Below are positions 15,171 through 21,101 of a stretch of 21,101 nt of DNA, one piece after another (position 1 is the stretch's first letter; the number at the start of each line of letters is the position of its first letter). The notes below the pieces were generated by a model. That model did no database searches and had not been told where the DNA came from. It saw nothing but the letters and a program-made list of their open reading frames with translations. Position numbers and translations under genes: made by a program. Location of the stretch: positions 1 through 21,101 of the forward strand of contig JAYSGB010000048.1 of the NCBI GenBank assembly GCA_041913045.1, read 5' to 3'. Source of the stretch: CAMLOF01 sp041913045. GTDB taxonomy: Bacteria > Pseudomonadota > Gammaproteobacteria > Burkholderiales > Burkholderiaceae_C.

Positions 15171-15837
15171 TCTCGCGCTCCACGTCCTGCGGGAAGCTGG
15201 CATCCCGCAGGGCTGACGCATCACGCCACAAGGGGTAATGGGCCGCAAAGTCGGCGGTGATGTGCGCCAGCGGCACCTCATCGAACGCGCCACGCTGCGC
15301 CACGTATTCCATGTGGCGATTGCCCGCTTTGTCGAAGGGGTGGTAGATGGAGTCGTTGTGGCCATCGAACTCCAGCGGCAGCAGGCCGAAACGCTCACAC
15401 AACTCGATGTTGAACGCGGGCGTGGCCTTGACCCACTGGCCGTCGAGCCAGATGTCGGTGTAGCCGTGCCAGACGAAAAGATCGGTCTGCAAGGTCTGGC
15501 GCAGGCGTTCGGTGCTGAGGTGATTGCGCACGTCCGCATAACCTACGCGCGCGGGGATGCCCGCCGCTCGGCACACCGCCGCCAGCAGGGCCGCCTTGGG
15601 CACGCACCAGCCGTAACCCTTGGTGATGACGCTGCTGGCGCACATGTGCTCGGGTGACAGGTCGATGCGGTAGGGGTCGTAGCGAAAGCCGTCGCGCACG
15701 GCCAAGTACAGCGACACTGCGAGGTCGCGATCATTTGATCCTTGCGCGTACTGGTGTGTGAAGGCCTGCACGGCCGGGTGGCCGCTGTCGATGAGAGGGG
15801 TAGCGGCCAGCGTGGCCGGGCCTGGGCGTTCGCTCAT
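15163..15837 (-). CDS. transglutaminase-like cysteine protease-fold protein
   Basis: A 224-residue cytosolic protein of the bacterial transglutaminase-like superfamily. Start ATG 15837 has AGGAG seven bases upstream. The nucleophile region is ITKGYGWCVPKAALLAAVCRAAGIPARV (Cys78), followed by the histidine in VWHGYTDIWLDGQWVKATPAFN (His124). In classic members an aspartate follows in a DPT motif; here the position reads KATPAFN, so the third triad residue is absent or replaced by another acid. Members cleave or modify peptide or amide bonds; no substrate can be assigned. It follows purT by 77 nt on the same strand, but that gap may hold its own promoter. Confidence 0.85.
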   Translation of the reverse strand: MSERPGPATLAATPLIDSGHPAVQAFTHQYAQGSNDRDLAVSLYLAVRDGFRYDPYRIDLSPEHMCASSVITKGYGWCVPKAALLAAVCRAAGIPARVGYADVRNHLSTERLRQTLQTDLFVWHGYTDIWLDGQWVKATPAFNIELCERFGLLPLEFDGHNDSIYHPFDKAGNRHMEYVAQRGAFDEVPLAHITADFAAHYPLWRDASALRDASFPQDVERETR

Positions 15838-15914
15838 GGTTTGTCTCCTGCACGGCCAGTGTGCCAGAGGCCCGCAGCGCTTGCAGTCACGAGAGCGGCA
15901 AGCCCCCGGGCCAA

Positions 15915-17141
15915 TCAAACCACGCGCGGCTTGACCTTGGACGCAGCCAGCTTGGCGTTGGCACGGGCTGCGTCGGTGTCTGCGGCGCGCGCCAGCGCCA
16001 CGCCCATGCGGCGCTTGGTGAAGCTCTCGGGCTTGCCGAACAGGCGCAGGTCGGCGCCGGGCACAGCCAGCGCTTCATCCACGCCATCGAACACGATGCC
16101 TTGCGCGTCGACACCACCATAGATGACGGCGCTGGCACCGGGGTTGCGCAGCGAAGCGTCCACCGGCAGGCCCAGGATGGCGCGGGCGTGCAACTCGAAT
16201 TCGCTCTGCCACTGCGTAGCCAGCGTGACCAGGCCGGTGTCGTGCGGGCGCGGGCTGACTTCGCTGAACCACACCTGATCGCCCTTGACGAACAGTTCCA
16301 CACCGTACAGCCCCAGGCCTGCGGGCTCACCGCTCAGGCCCTGGCCCAGATTGTCCGTCACGGCCTTGGCGATCTGGCGGGACTTTTCCAGCGCTGCCGG
16401 ATGCATGGGCATGGGCTGCCAGCTTTCCACGTAGTCACCGCTGACCTGCACGTGGCCGATCGGGTCGCAGAAATGGGTTTCGATCTGGCCGCTGGCGCCG
16501 CGCGCCCGCACGGTGAGCTGGGTGATTTCGTAGTCGAAGTCGATGAAGCCTTCGACGATGACGCGGCCATGGCTGACGCGCCCGCCCGCCATGGCGTAGT
16601 CCCAGGCCTTCTTCACATCGGCCGGGCCGTCTATTCTGCTCTGGCCCTTGCCGGAACTGCTCATCACCGGCTTGACGATGCAGGGGTAGCCGATGCCCGC
16701 GTCGATGGCGGCCTGCAGCTCTTCAAGCGAGTCGCAGAACTTGTAAGGGCTGGTGGGCAGCCCCAGCGTTTCGGCGGCCAGGCGGCGGATGCCCTCGCGG
16801 TCCATGGTCAGGCGCGCAGCACGGGCCGTAGGCACGACCTTCACGACCCCGGCGGCCTCCAGCTCCTGCAGCATGGGCGTGGCGATGGCTTCGATCTCGG
16901 GCACCACCAGGTCGGGCTTTTCGGCTTCGATCAGGGCCTTGAGCTGGGCCGGGTCGCTCATGGTGATGGTGCGCGCATGGTGCGCCACCTGCTGGCCGGG
17001 CGCGTTGTCGTAGCGGTCCACGGCAATGGTTTCCACCCCCAGGCGCTGCAGGGCGATCAAGACCTCCTTGCCCAGCTCACCGGAGCCGAGCAGCATCACT
17101 TTGGTGGCGGAAGGTGACAGGGGGGTGCCGAGAGTGGTCAT
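15915..17141 (-). CDS. purT: formate-dependent phosphoribosylglycinamide formyltransferase
   Basis: Uses formate and ATP to make formyl-GAR in purine synthesis, the folate-independent alternative to PurN. The 408-residue ATP-grasp protein has KVMLLGSGELGKEVLIALQRLG and VDRYDNAPGQQVAHHA at the N terminus, VPEIEAIAT, the ATP-binding YPCIVKPVMSSSGKGQSRI loop, FIDFDYEITQLTVR, and the catalytic segment VWFSEVSPRPHDTGLVTL, all typical of PurT rather than PurK. Start ATG 17141 (MTTLGTPLSPSATK) lies 31 nt downstream of psd on the same strand and has no obvious Shine-Dalgarno. It is probably co-transcribed with psd. Confidence 0.97.
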   Translation of the reverse strand: MTTLGTPLSPSATKVMLLGSGELGKEVLIALQRLGVETIAVDRYDNAPGQQVAHHARTITMSDPAQLKALIEAEKPDLVVPEIEAIATPMLQELEAAGVVKVVPTARAARLTMDREGIRRLAAETLGLPTSPYKFCDSLEELQAAIDAGIGYPCIVKPVMSSSGKGQSRIDGPADVKKAWDYAMAGGRVSHGRVIVEGFIDFDYEITQLTVRARGASGQIETHFCDPIGHVQVSGDYVESWQPMPMHPAALEKSRQIAKAVTDNLGQGLSGEPAGLGLYGVELFVKGDQVWFSEVSPRPHDTGLVTLATQWQSEFELHARAILGLPVDASLRNPGASAVIYGGVDAQGIVFDGVDEALAVPGADLRLFGKPESFTKRRMGVALARAADTDAARANAKLAASKVKPRVV

Positions 17142-17172
17142 GGTGTTCGCCGATGGAAGTTGAAAAACAGGT

Positions 17173-18030
17173 TCAGGCAGCCAGGCCCATGGCTTCGCCC
17201 ATGCGGATGGCACGGGCCGGCGCCCAGTCGGGGTTGAACTGCAGAAGGTCTTTGGGGAAAAGCATGACGACGGTGGAGCCCAGCAGGAAGCGGCCCATCT
17301 CCTCGCCCGCACGAAGGTCGATGGCCATGTCGCCATAGCGCCATTCACGAACCTTGCCGGGGCGCGGCGGGTTGACCACGCCGTGCCAGACGGTCGCCAT
17401 GCTGCCAACGATGGTGGCGCCCACGAGCACCAGAACGAAGTCGAAACGGCGCTCGCCCAGGCGGCTTTCGAACACGCAGACTACACGCTCGTTGCGGGCG
17501 AACAGGCCCGGCACGCCACGCGCTGTGGTGGGATTGACCGAGAACAGTTCGCCAGGCACGTGGATCATGCGCTTGAGGCGACCCGCGCAGGGCATGTGGA
17601 TGCGGTGGTAGTCGCGCGGGCTGAGGTAAAGGGTGGCGAAGACGCCGTCCTGGAACTGCGCGGCCAGTTGCGCATCGCCCCCCACCAGCGCGGTAGTGCT
17701 ATAGCGGTGGCCCTTGGCCTGGAAGATCTGGTCGTGCTCGATAGTGCCGAACTGGCTGATGGTGCCGTCCACCGGGCAGAGGAAATCGGCATCGGCCAGC
17801 GGGCGGGCGCCCGGCTTGAGCGCGCGGGTGAAGAAGTCGTTGAACGTGGCGTAGCGGGTGATGTCGGGCTCGGCGGCCTCGCTCATGTCCACACCATAGC
17901 GCGCCACGAAACGGCGGATGTTGGACTGCGTGAACCCACCCAGCGGCCGACGCGCCAAGGCCCCGGCCATGGCGGTGAGGGCCCGTTTGGGGAGCAGGTA
18001 CTGCGGCAGCACGGCCAGGCGGTCGGACAC
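17173..18030 (-). CDS. psd: phosphatidylserine decarboxylase proenzyme
   Basis: Membrane-associated enzyme forming phosphatidylethanolamine from phosphatidylserine. The GTG at 18030 is chosen because AAGGAAG lies four bases upstream and SDRLAVLPQYLLPKRAL matches family N termini; the longer open frame upstream is antisense to the ABC gene. The 285-residue proenzyme contains the triad seen in E. coli: Asp88 (PVDGTISQ), His145 (YHRIHMP) and Ser252 in LGST, where autocatalytic cleavage gives the pyruvoyl alpha chain and a long beta chain. The spacing of these residues matches the bacterial type I enzyme. It is divergent from the ABC exporter and followed by purT. Confidence 0.96.
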   Translation of the reverse strand: MSDRLAVLPQYLLPKRALTAMAGALARRPLGGFTQSNIRRFVARYGVDMSEAAEPDITRYATFNDFFTRALKPGARPLADADFLCPVDGTISQFGTIEHDQIFQAKGHRYSTTALVGGDAQLAAQFQDGVFATLYLSPRDYHRIHMPCAGRLKRMIHVPGELFSVNPTTARGVPGLFARNERVVCVFESRLGERRFDFVLVLVGATIVGSMATVWHGVVNPPRPGKVREWRYGDMAIDLRAGEEMGRFLLGSTVVMLFPKDLLQFNPDWAPARAIRMGEAMGLAA

Positions 18031-18056
18031 GGTTCTTCCTTGAAGGCAAAGCGTGG

Positions 18057-18083
18057 ATTTTACTGGGGCCCCTATCGGCCCAA
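18057..18083 (-). promoter_or_regulatory. candidate psd promoter
   Basis: On the minus strand TAAAAT (18062-18057, five of six matches to TATAAT) lies 15 nt after TTGGGC (18083-18078). The predicted start point is about 20 nt before the GTG of psd. The -35 is weak and the spacer short. Confidence 0.4.
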
Positions 18084-18132
18084 GGATGGCACTGGCGGGC
18101 AACTGCAGGCGTTTCCCCGCACAATGATGGGC

Positions 18133-19062
18133 ATGACACCTTTGTTCCAAGCCAGCCACCTCACCAAGCGCTACGGCAGCAACACCGTGGTGGACGATCT
18201 GTCCTTCCACATCGCCCGGGGCGAATGCCTGGGCCTGATCGGCCCCAACGGCGCGGGCAAGACCACCACCATCCGCATGTGCCTGGGCCTGACCACGCCA
18301 GACGCCGGCAACATCACGGCGCTGGACCTGCCCATGCCGCAGGAGGCGCAAACCATCAAGGCGCAACTGGGGGTGGTGAGCCAGTTCGACACGCTGGACC
18401 CCGACTTCACCTGCGCGGAAAACCTGCTGGTGTTCGGGCGCTACTTTGGCCTGGGCAAGCGCGAGCTGAACGAGCGCATCCCCGGCCTGCTGGAGTTTGC
18501 GGCGCTGAGCCACAAGGCCAAGGCGCGGCCGGGTGAACTGTCTGGCGGAATGAAGCGGCGCCTGTCGCTGGCGCGTGCCCTGGTGAACGACCCGCAACTG
18601 CTGTTGCTGGACGAGCCCACCACCGGACTGGACCCGCAAGCGCGGCACCTGATGTGGGAACGCCTGCAGCAACTGCTGCAGAAGGGAAAAAGCATTCTGC
18701 TGACCACGCACTTCATGGACGAGGCCGAGCGGCTTTGCCACCGACTGATCGTGATCGACCATGGCAAGAAGATTGCCGAGGGCCGCCCGCGCGAACTGAT
18801 CGCGCAGCACCTGGAACCCGACGTGGTGGAGGTGTATGGCAGCGGCGGCGAGGAGGCCCACGCGCTGGCCCGTTCCCCGCTGGCCGCCCTGGCCGCACGC
18901 GTGGAGGTGAGCGGCGAAACGGTGTTCTTCTACACCCAGGACGCCAAACCCTTGCTGGCCCGGTTGAACGAGCAGACGCACCTGCGCACGCTGCACCGCC
19001 CAGCCAACCTGGAGGACCTGTTCCTGAAGCTCACGGGCCGCCAGATCCGTGAAGAAGGCTGA
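18133..19062 (+). CDS. ABC exporter ATP-binding protein, NodI/DRA type
   Basis: A 309-residue ATPase that powers the adjacent permease. Walker A GPNGAGKTTT (Lys43), Q-loop VVSQFDTLDPDFTCAENL, signature LSGGMKRRLSLARALV, Walker B LLLLDEPTTGLD and the switch histidine in LLTTHFMDEAERLCH are intact, followed by a C-terminal regulatory domain of the DrrA/NodI kind. ATGs at 18124, 18127 and 18133 are in frame; 18133 (MTPLFQASHLTKRYG) is preferred because CACAAT (18119-18124), a possible -10, ends 8 nt upstream. NodI itself exports lipochitooligosaccharide in rhizobia; no nodulation genes are seen here, so a different cargo is expected. Confidence 0.9.
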   Translation: MTPLFQASHLTKRYGSNTVVDDLSFHIARGECLGLIGPNGAGKTTTIRMCLGLTTPDAGNITALDLPMPQEAQTIKAQLGVVSQFDTLDPDFTCAENLLVFGRYFGLGKRELNERIPGLLEFAALSHKAKARPGELSGGMKRRLSLARALVNDPQLLLLDEPTTGLDPQARHLMWERLQQLLQKGKSILLTTHFMDEAERLCHRLIVIDHGKKIAEGRPRELIAQHLEPDVVEVYGSGGEEAHALARSPLAALAARVEVSGETVFFYTQDAKPLLARLNEQTHLRTLHRPANLEDLFLKLTGRQIREEG

Positions 19063-19075
19063 CGAGACCGACACC

Positions 19076-19921
19076 ATGACCGAACCGACCTTGACCTCGC
19101 CCGCGATGGCGAACACGAGCCCCGCACCGCAAAGCCACTGGCGTGCCCCTGCCCTGTCCACGCGCTTTTGGCCAGTGTTTCTGCGCAACCTGCTGGTGTG
19201 GCGCAAGCTGGCCATCCCCAGCCTCGTGGGCAACATTGCCGAACCGCTGATCTGGCTGGTGGCCTTTGGCTACGGCATGGGCGCGCTGGTGGGGCAAGTC
19301 CAGATGGGGGACACCACGGTGCCCTACATCCTGTTCCTGGCCAGCGGCAGCATCTGCATGAGCGCCATGAACGCCGCCACCTTCGAGGCGCTGTATTCGG
19401 CTTTCTCGCGCATGCACGTGCAGAAGACGTGGGACGGCATCATGAACGCGCCAGTGACGCTGGACGACGTGCTGCTGGCCGAGATGCTGTGGGCGGCCTT
19501 CAAGTCGCTGTTCACGGTCACGGCCATCCTGGGCGTGATGTTGGCGCTGGGTATCAGCCACAGCCCCAAGCTGCTGGTGGCCTGGCCCGTGCTGCTGGCC
19601 GTGGGTGTGACCTTCAGCTGCATTGCGCTGATCTTCAACGCGCTGGCCCAGGGCTACGACTTCTTCACCTACTACTTCACGCTGTTCCTGACGCCGATGA
19701 TGTTCCTGAGCGGCGTGTTCTTCCCGCGTGAGCAGTTGCCCGAGATAGTGCTATGGCTGGCCAACGTGCTGCCGCTGACGCACGCTGTGCAACTGGTGCG
19801 CCCGCTGTTCCTGGACCAGTGGCCCGACAACGTGCTACTGCACGCCAGCGTGCTGGTGGCTTACACGGTGGTGGGCTTCTGGGTGGCGCTGGCGCTCACG
19901 CGCAGGCGCTTCGCGCGCTGA
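19076..19921 (+). CDS. ABC exporter permease, NodJ/DRA type
   Basis: A 281-residue ABC-2 family membrane protein with about six hydrophobic segments. Recognisable are FLRNLLVWRKLAIPSLVGNIAEPLIWLVAFGYGMG at the first helix, YILFLASGSICMSAMNAATFEALYSAFSRM, the coupling-helix region MHVQKTWDGIMNAPV, and the conserved FLSGVFFPREQLPE before the last helices, all features of NodJ-like permeases. ATG at 19076 lies 13 nt after the ATPase stop; an in-frame GTG at 19049 would overlap that gene by 14 nt and is the alternative. It forms the transport pore with the preceding ATPase; cargo unknown. Confidence 0.9.
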   Translation: MTEPTLTSPAMANTSPAPQSHWRAPALSTRFWPVFLRNLLVWRKLAIPSLVGNIAEPLIWLVAFGYGMGALVGQVQMGDTTVPYILFLASGSICMSAMNAATFEALYSAFSRMHVQKTWDGIMNAPVTLDDVLLAEMLWAAFKSLFTVTAILGVMLALGISHSPKLLVAWPVLLAVGVTFSCIALIFNALAQGYDFFTYYFTLFLTPMMFLSGVFFPREQLPEIVLWLANVLPLTHAVQLVRPLFLDQWPDNVLLHASVLVAYTVVGFWVALALTRRRFAR

Positions 19922-19977
19922 AACGCCCGCGGTCTGCCCCTAGGCGACGAACGCCATCTCGGGGGGCAGCGAAGCGT

Positions 19978-19994
19978 GGGGGCTCGATGCCCCC
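19978..19994. terminator. GC hairpin between convergent permease and FAH-family genes
   Basis: GGGGGC-TCGAT-GCCCCC is a perfect 6-bp stem with a 5-nt loop in the 84-nt gap between the permease stop and the convergent stop at 20006. A CTGCCCC/GGGGCAG pairing just before it could form a second stem. No U-tract follows on either strand, so this may act as a bidirectional stop only with Rho or by transcript collision. Confidence 0.4.
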
Positions 19995-20005
19995 GGGCTG
20001 TTGAC

Positions 20006-20704
20006 TCACTCCGGCTGGCCAATGGTCAGCGCGATGCTGCCCAGCCCGTCGATGCCGCCCGTGAGCTTGTCACCGGGCTGCACAGCGCCCACACCTTCGG
20101 GTGTTCCGGTGTAGATGAGATCGCCGGGCTGCAGGTGGTAGTAGTGCGAGAGGTTGGAAACGATCTCGGGCACGCTCCAGATGAGGTCCTTGAGGTTGGC
20201 GTCCTGGCGGGTCGTGCCGTTGACTTCCAGATAGATGCGCCCGGCGTTGAGGTGGCCCACGTCGCTGGCGGGCACCAGTTCGCTCATGACAGCGGCGTTT
20301 TCAAAGTCCTTGCCAAAGTCCCAGGGGCGGCCCATTTCGCGGGATTTGATCTGCAGGTCGCGCCGGGTCATGTCAAGCCCGCAACCGTAGGCCCACACGG
20401 CGTCGAGCGCCTGCTCGGGGCTGACGCGGAACACAGGCTTGCCGATGGCGATGACGAGTTCCATCTCGTAGTGGTAGTTCTGTGTGCCGGGCGGGTACGG
20501 CACCGTGGCGCCCGAAGCAACCAGATCGCAAGGCGTTTTGTTGAAGTAGAACGGCGGCTCGCGGTCAGGGTCGAAGCCCATCTCGCGGGCGTGAGCGGCG
20601 TAGTTGCGACCCACGCAGAAGATGCGGCTGACGGCATAGCGTTCGTTGCGGCCACGCACGGCAACGCTGGGAGTGGGGGCGGGTTCGAAGATGTATTGGG
20701 TCAT
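20006..20704 (-). CDS. fumarylacetoacetate hydrolase family protein (fumarylpyruvate hydrolase-like)
   Basis: A 232-residue metal-dependent C-C bond hydrolase or decarboxylase of the FAH family. It begins like NagK-type fumarylpyruvate hydrolases: YAVSRIFCVGRNYAAHAREMGFDPDREPPFYFNK. Metal ligands are visible in YHYEMELVIAIG and in the following GLDMTRRDLQ region, and the C-terminal TGTPEGVGAVQPGD is family-typical. AAAGGAG lies nine bases before the ATG at 20704. NagK cleaves fumarylpyruvate in gentisate degradation, but the partner genes (gentisate dioxygenase, maleylpyruvate isomerase) are not in the window, so the substrate is not settled; oxaloacetate decarboxylase-like activity is also possible in this fold. 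Confidence 0.88.
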   Translation of the reverse strand: MTQYIFEPAPTPSVAVRGRNERYAVSRIFCVGRNYAAHAREMGFDPDREPPFYFNKTPCDLVASGATVPYPPGTQNYHYEMELVIAIGKPVFRVSPEQALDAVWAYGCGLDMTRRDLQIKSREMGRPWDFGKDFENAAVMSELVPASDVGHLNAGRIYLEVNGTTRQDANLKDLIWSVPEIVSNLSHYYHLQPGDLIYTGTPEGVGAVQPGDKLTGGIDGLGSIALTIGQPE

Positions 20705-20730
20705 GTCAGTTTGCTCCTTTGCGCATCATG

Positions 20731-20740
20731 TTGGATACAA
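20731..20740. promoter_or_regulatory. near-palindrome TTGGATACAA, possible GntR-type operator
   Basis: TTGGATACAA differs at one base from the perfect palindrome TTGTATACAA, which resembles operators of FCD-type GntR regulators of catabolic genes. It sits 26 nt before the FAH-family start codon, just upstream of its Shine-Dalgarno. No regulator gene is visible nearby. Confidence 0.3.
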
Positions 20741-20775
20741 GACACTGGCGTGTTGTGATGATTGTTTGGTAAGCC

Positions 20776-21009
20776 AAGACGGGCCAGCCCAGGCCCCGGC
20801 GCTTGACGCGAGGCGGCCCCTGCAAAGCAGGAGCTTCCCTGCGATGCTCGATGCCGCGGCCACGCGGCGGAACTCGCTGCGCGCTTGCAGCGCTCCGCTC
20901 GAACAACCGCCGCCAATATGAGGACGAAGCGCGCTGCGCGCACAGGCCACGGCACCTGCGCTTCTCGGCACCTAGCAACGGCGCGCCAGAGCCTGGGCTG
21001 GCCCGTCTT
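20776..21009. repeat. 234-bp hairpin-rich block bounded by 19-bp inverted repeats
   Basis: The left end AAGACGGGCCAGCCCAGGC (20776-20794) is the exact reverse complement of the right end at 20991-21009, and the match continues imperfectly for about eight more bases inward. Inside are perfect hairpins GCAGG/CCTGC (20827-20842), GCCGCG/CGCGGC (20853-20868) and CGCTGC/GCAGCG (20875-20892), plus GCGGCGG pairing with CCGCCGC (20864-20870 with 20907-20913). No open frame in it looks like a protein, and no clear target-site duplication flanks it. It resembles a non-autonomous mobile or intergenic repeat element. From 21010 to the window end I see only two small hairpins (21022-21035, 21045-21059) and no gene. 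Confidence 0.55.
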
Positions 21010-21101
21010 CGCCAAAGTACTGTTGGCACACCAACGGTGGCGCGCAACCATCTTGGTTGGCTGCGGCAGGCCTGGCCCTGTGGGGGCGATTTTCCGGGGT
21101 G

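Noticed and set aside
15861..17117. A 418-codon plus-strand open frame opposite purT.
   Set aside because: purT has complete ATP-grasp motifs on the other strand; this frame shows no domain and has shadow-type composition.
17383..18132. Plus-strand in-frame extension of the ABC ATPase by about 250 codons.
   Set aside because: It is the antisense of psd, with no motif or conserved start. The ATPase domain begins at about 18133.
17173..19236. A 687-codon minus-strand open frame that would extend psd far upstream.
   Set aside because: The part above 18030 is antisense to the NodI-type ATPase, which has all ABC motifs. GTG 18030 has a Shine-Dalgarno and the normal Psd N terminus.
20701..21051. 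Several 80-116-codon minus-strand frames across the terminal repeat block.
   Set aside because: They run through inverted repeats and hairpins, have Arg/Ala-rich low-information sequences and lack Shine-Dalgarno sites.
1..21101. CRISPR arrays, transposases, integrases or phage genes.
   Set aside because: No regularly spaced direct repeats and no recognisable mobile-element protein were found on either strand.

Overview
The window is compact, GC-rich bacterial chromosome. The gene set (a trpE-trpG...trpD-trpC cluster separate from trpFBA, amn, psd, purT, a CigR/RcnB-like secreted protein, and a NodIJ/DRA-type ABC exporter) fits Burkholderiales, most likely Comamonadaceae (Acidovorax-like). 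This is inferred from gene content and protein character, not from a database search. No phage, IS transposase, plasmid or CRISPR array is visible.

Layout. Bases 1-53 are the 5' part of a minus-strand tRNA-Tyr cut by the window edge. From there to 6701 is one minus-strand block, transcribed right to left: trpE, trpG, a threonine-aldolase-type PLP enzyme, a LysE/RhtB exporter, trpD, a 47-residue single-span membrane protein, trpC and ung. Several junctions overlap (ATGA, or an 8-base overlap), which suggests one operon. Upstream of trpE (6714-6955) are a sigma70-like promoter, a 30-codon leader peptide ending in Trp-Pro-Trp and a set of mutually exclusive RNA hairpins: a tryptophan attenuator-like leader whose start codon sits at the predicted transcription start. 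uvrA diverges from this promoter.

After uvrA come a secreted CigR/RcnB-like protein (minus), a divergent glutathione reductase gene gor (plus), an MgtC/DUF4010 membrane protein (minus), AMP nucleosidase amn (plus), then a minus-strand group psd-purT-transglutaminase-like gene. A two-gene ABC exporter of the NodI/NodJ (DRA) type is divergent from psd. A fumarylacetoacetate-hydrolase-family gene lies on the minus strand at 20006-20704. The last ~400 bases hold no convincing gene but contain a 234-bp, hairpin-rich block bounded by perfect 19-bp inverted repeats, probably a non-autonomous or intergenic repeat element.

How the genes work together. trpE/G/D/C make indole-3-glycerol phosphate from chorismate; the leader would tie their expression to charged tRNA-Trp. 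The embedded exporter and PLP aldolase suggest export or side-reactions of amino acids coupled to tryptophan supply. ung and uvrA are DNA repair; gor is thiol redox; amn and purT are purine metabolism; psd is phosphatidylethanolamine synthesis. The most interesting part is the trp leader plus the unusual trp operon content.
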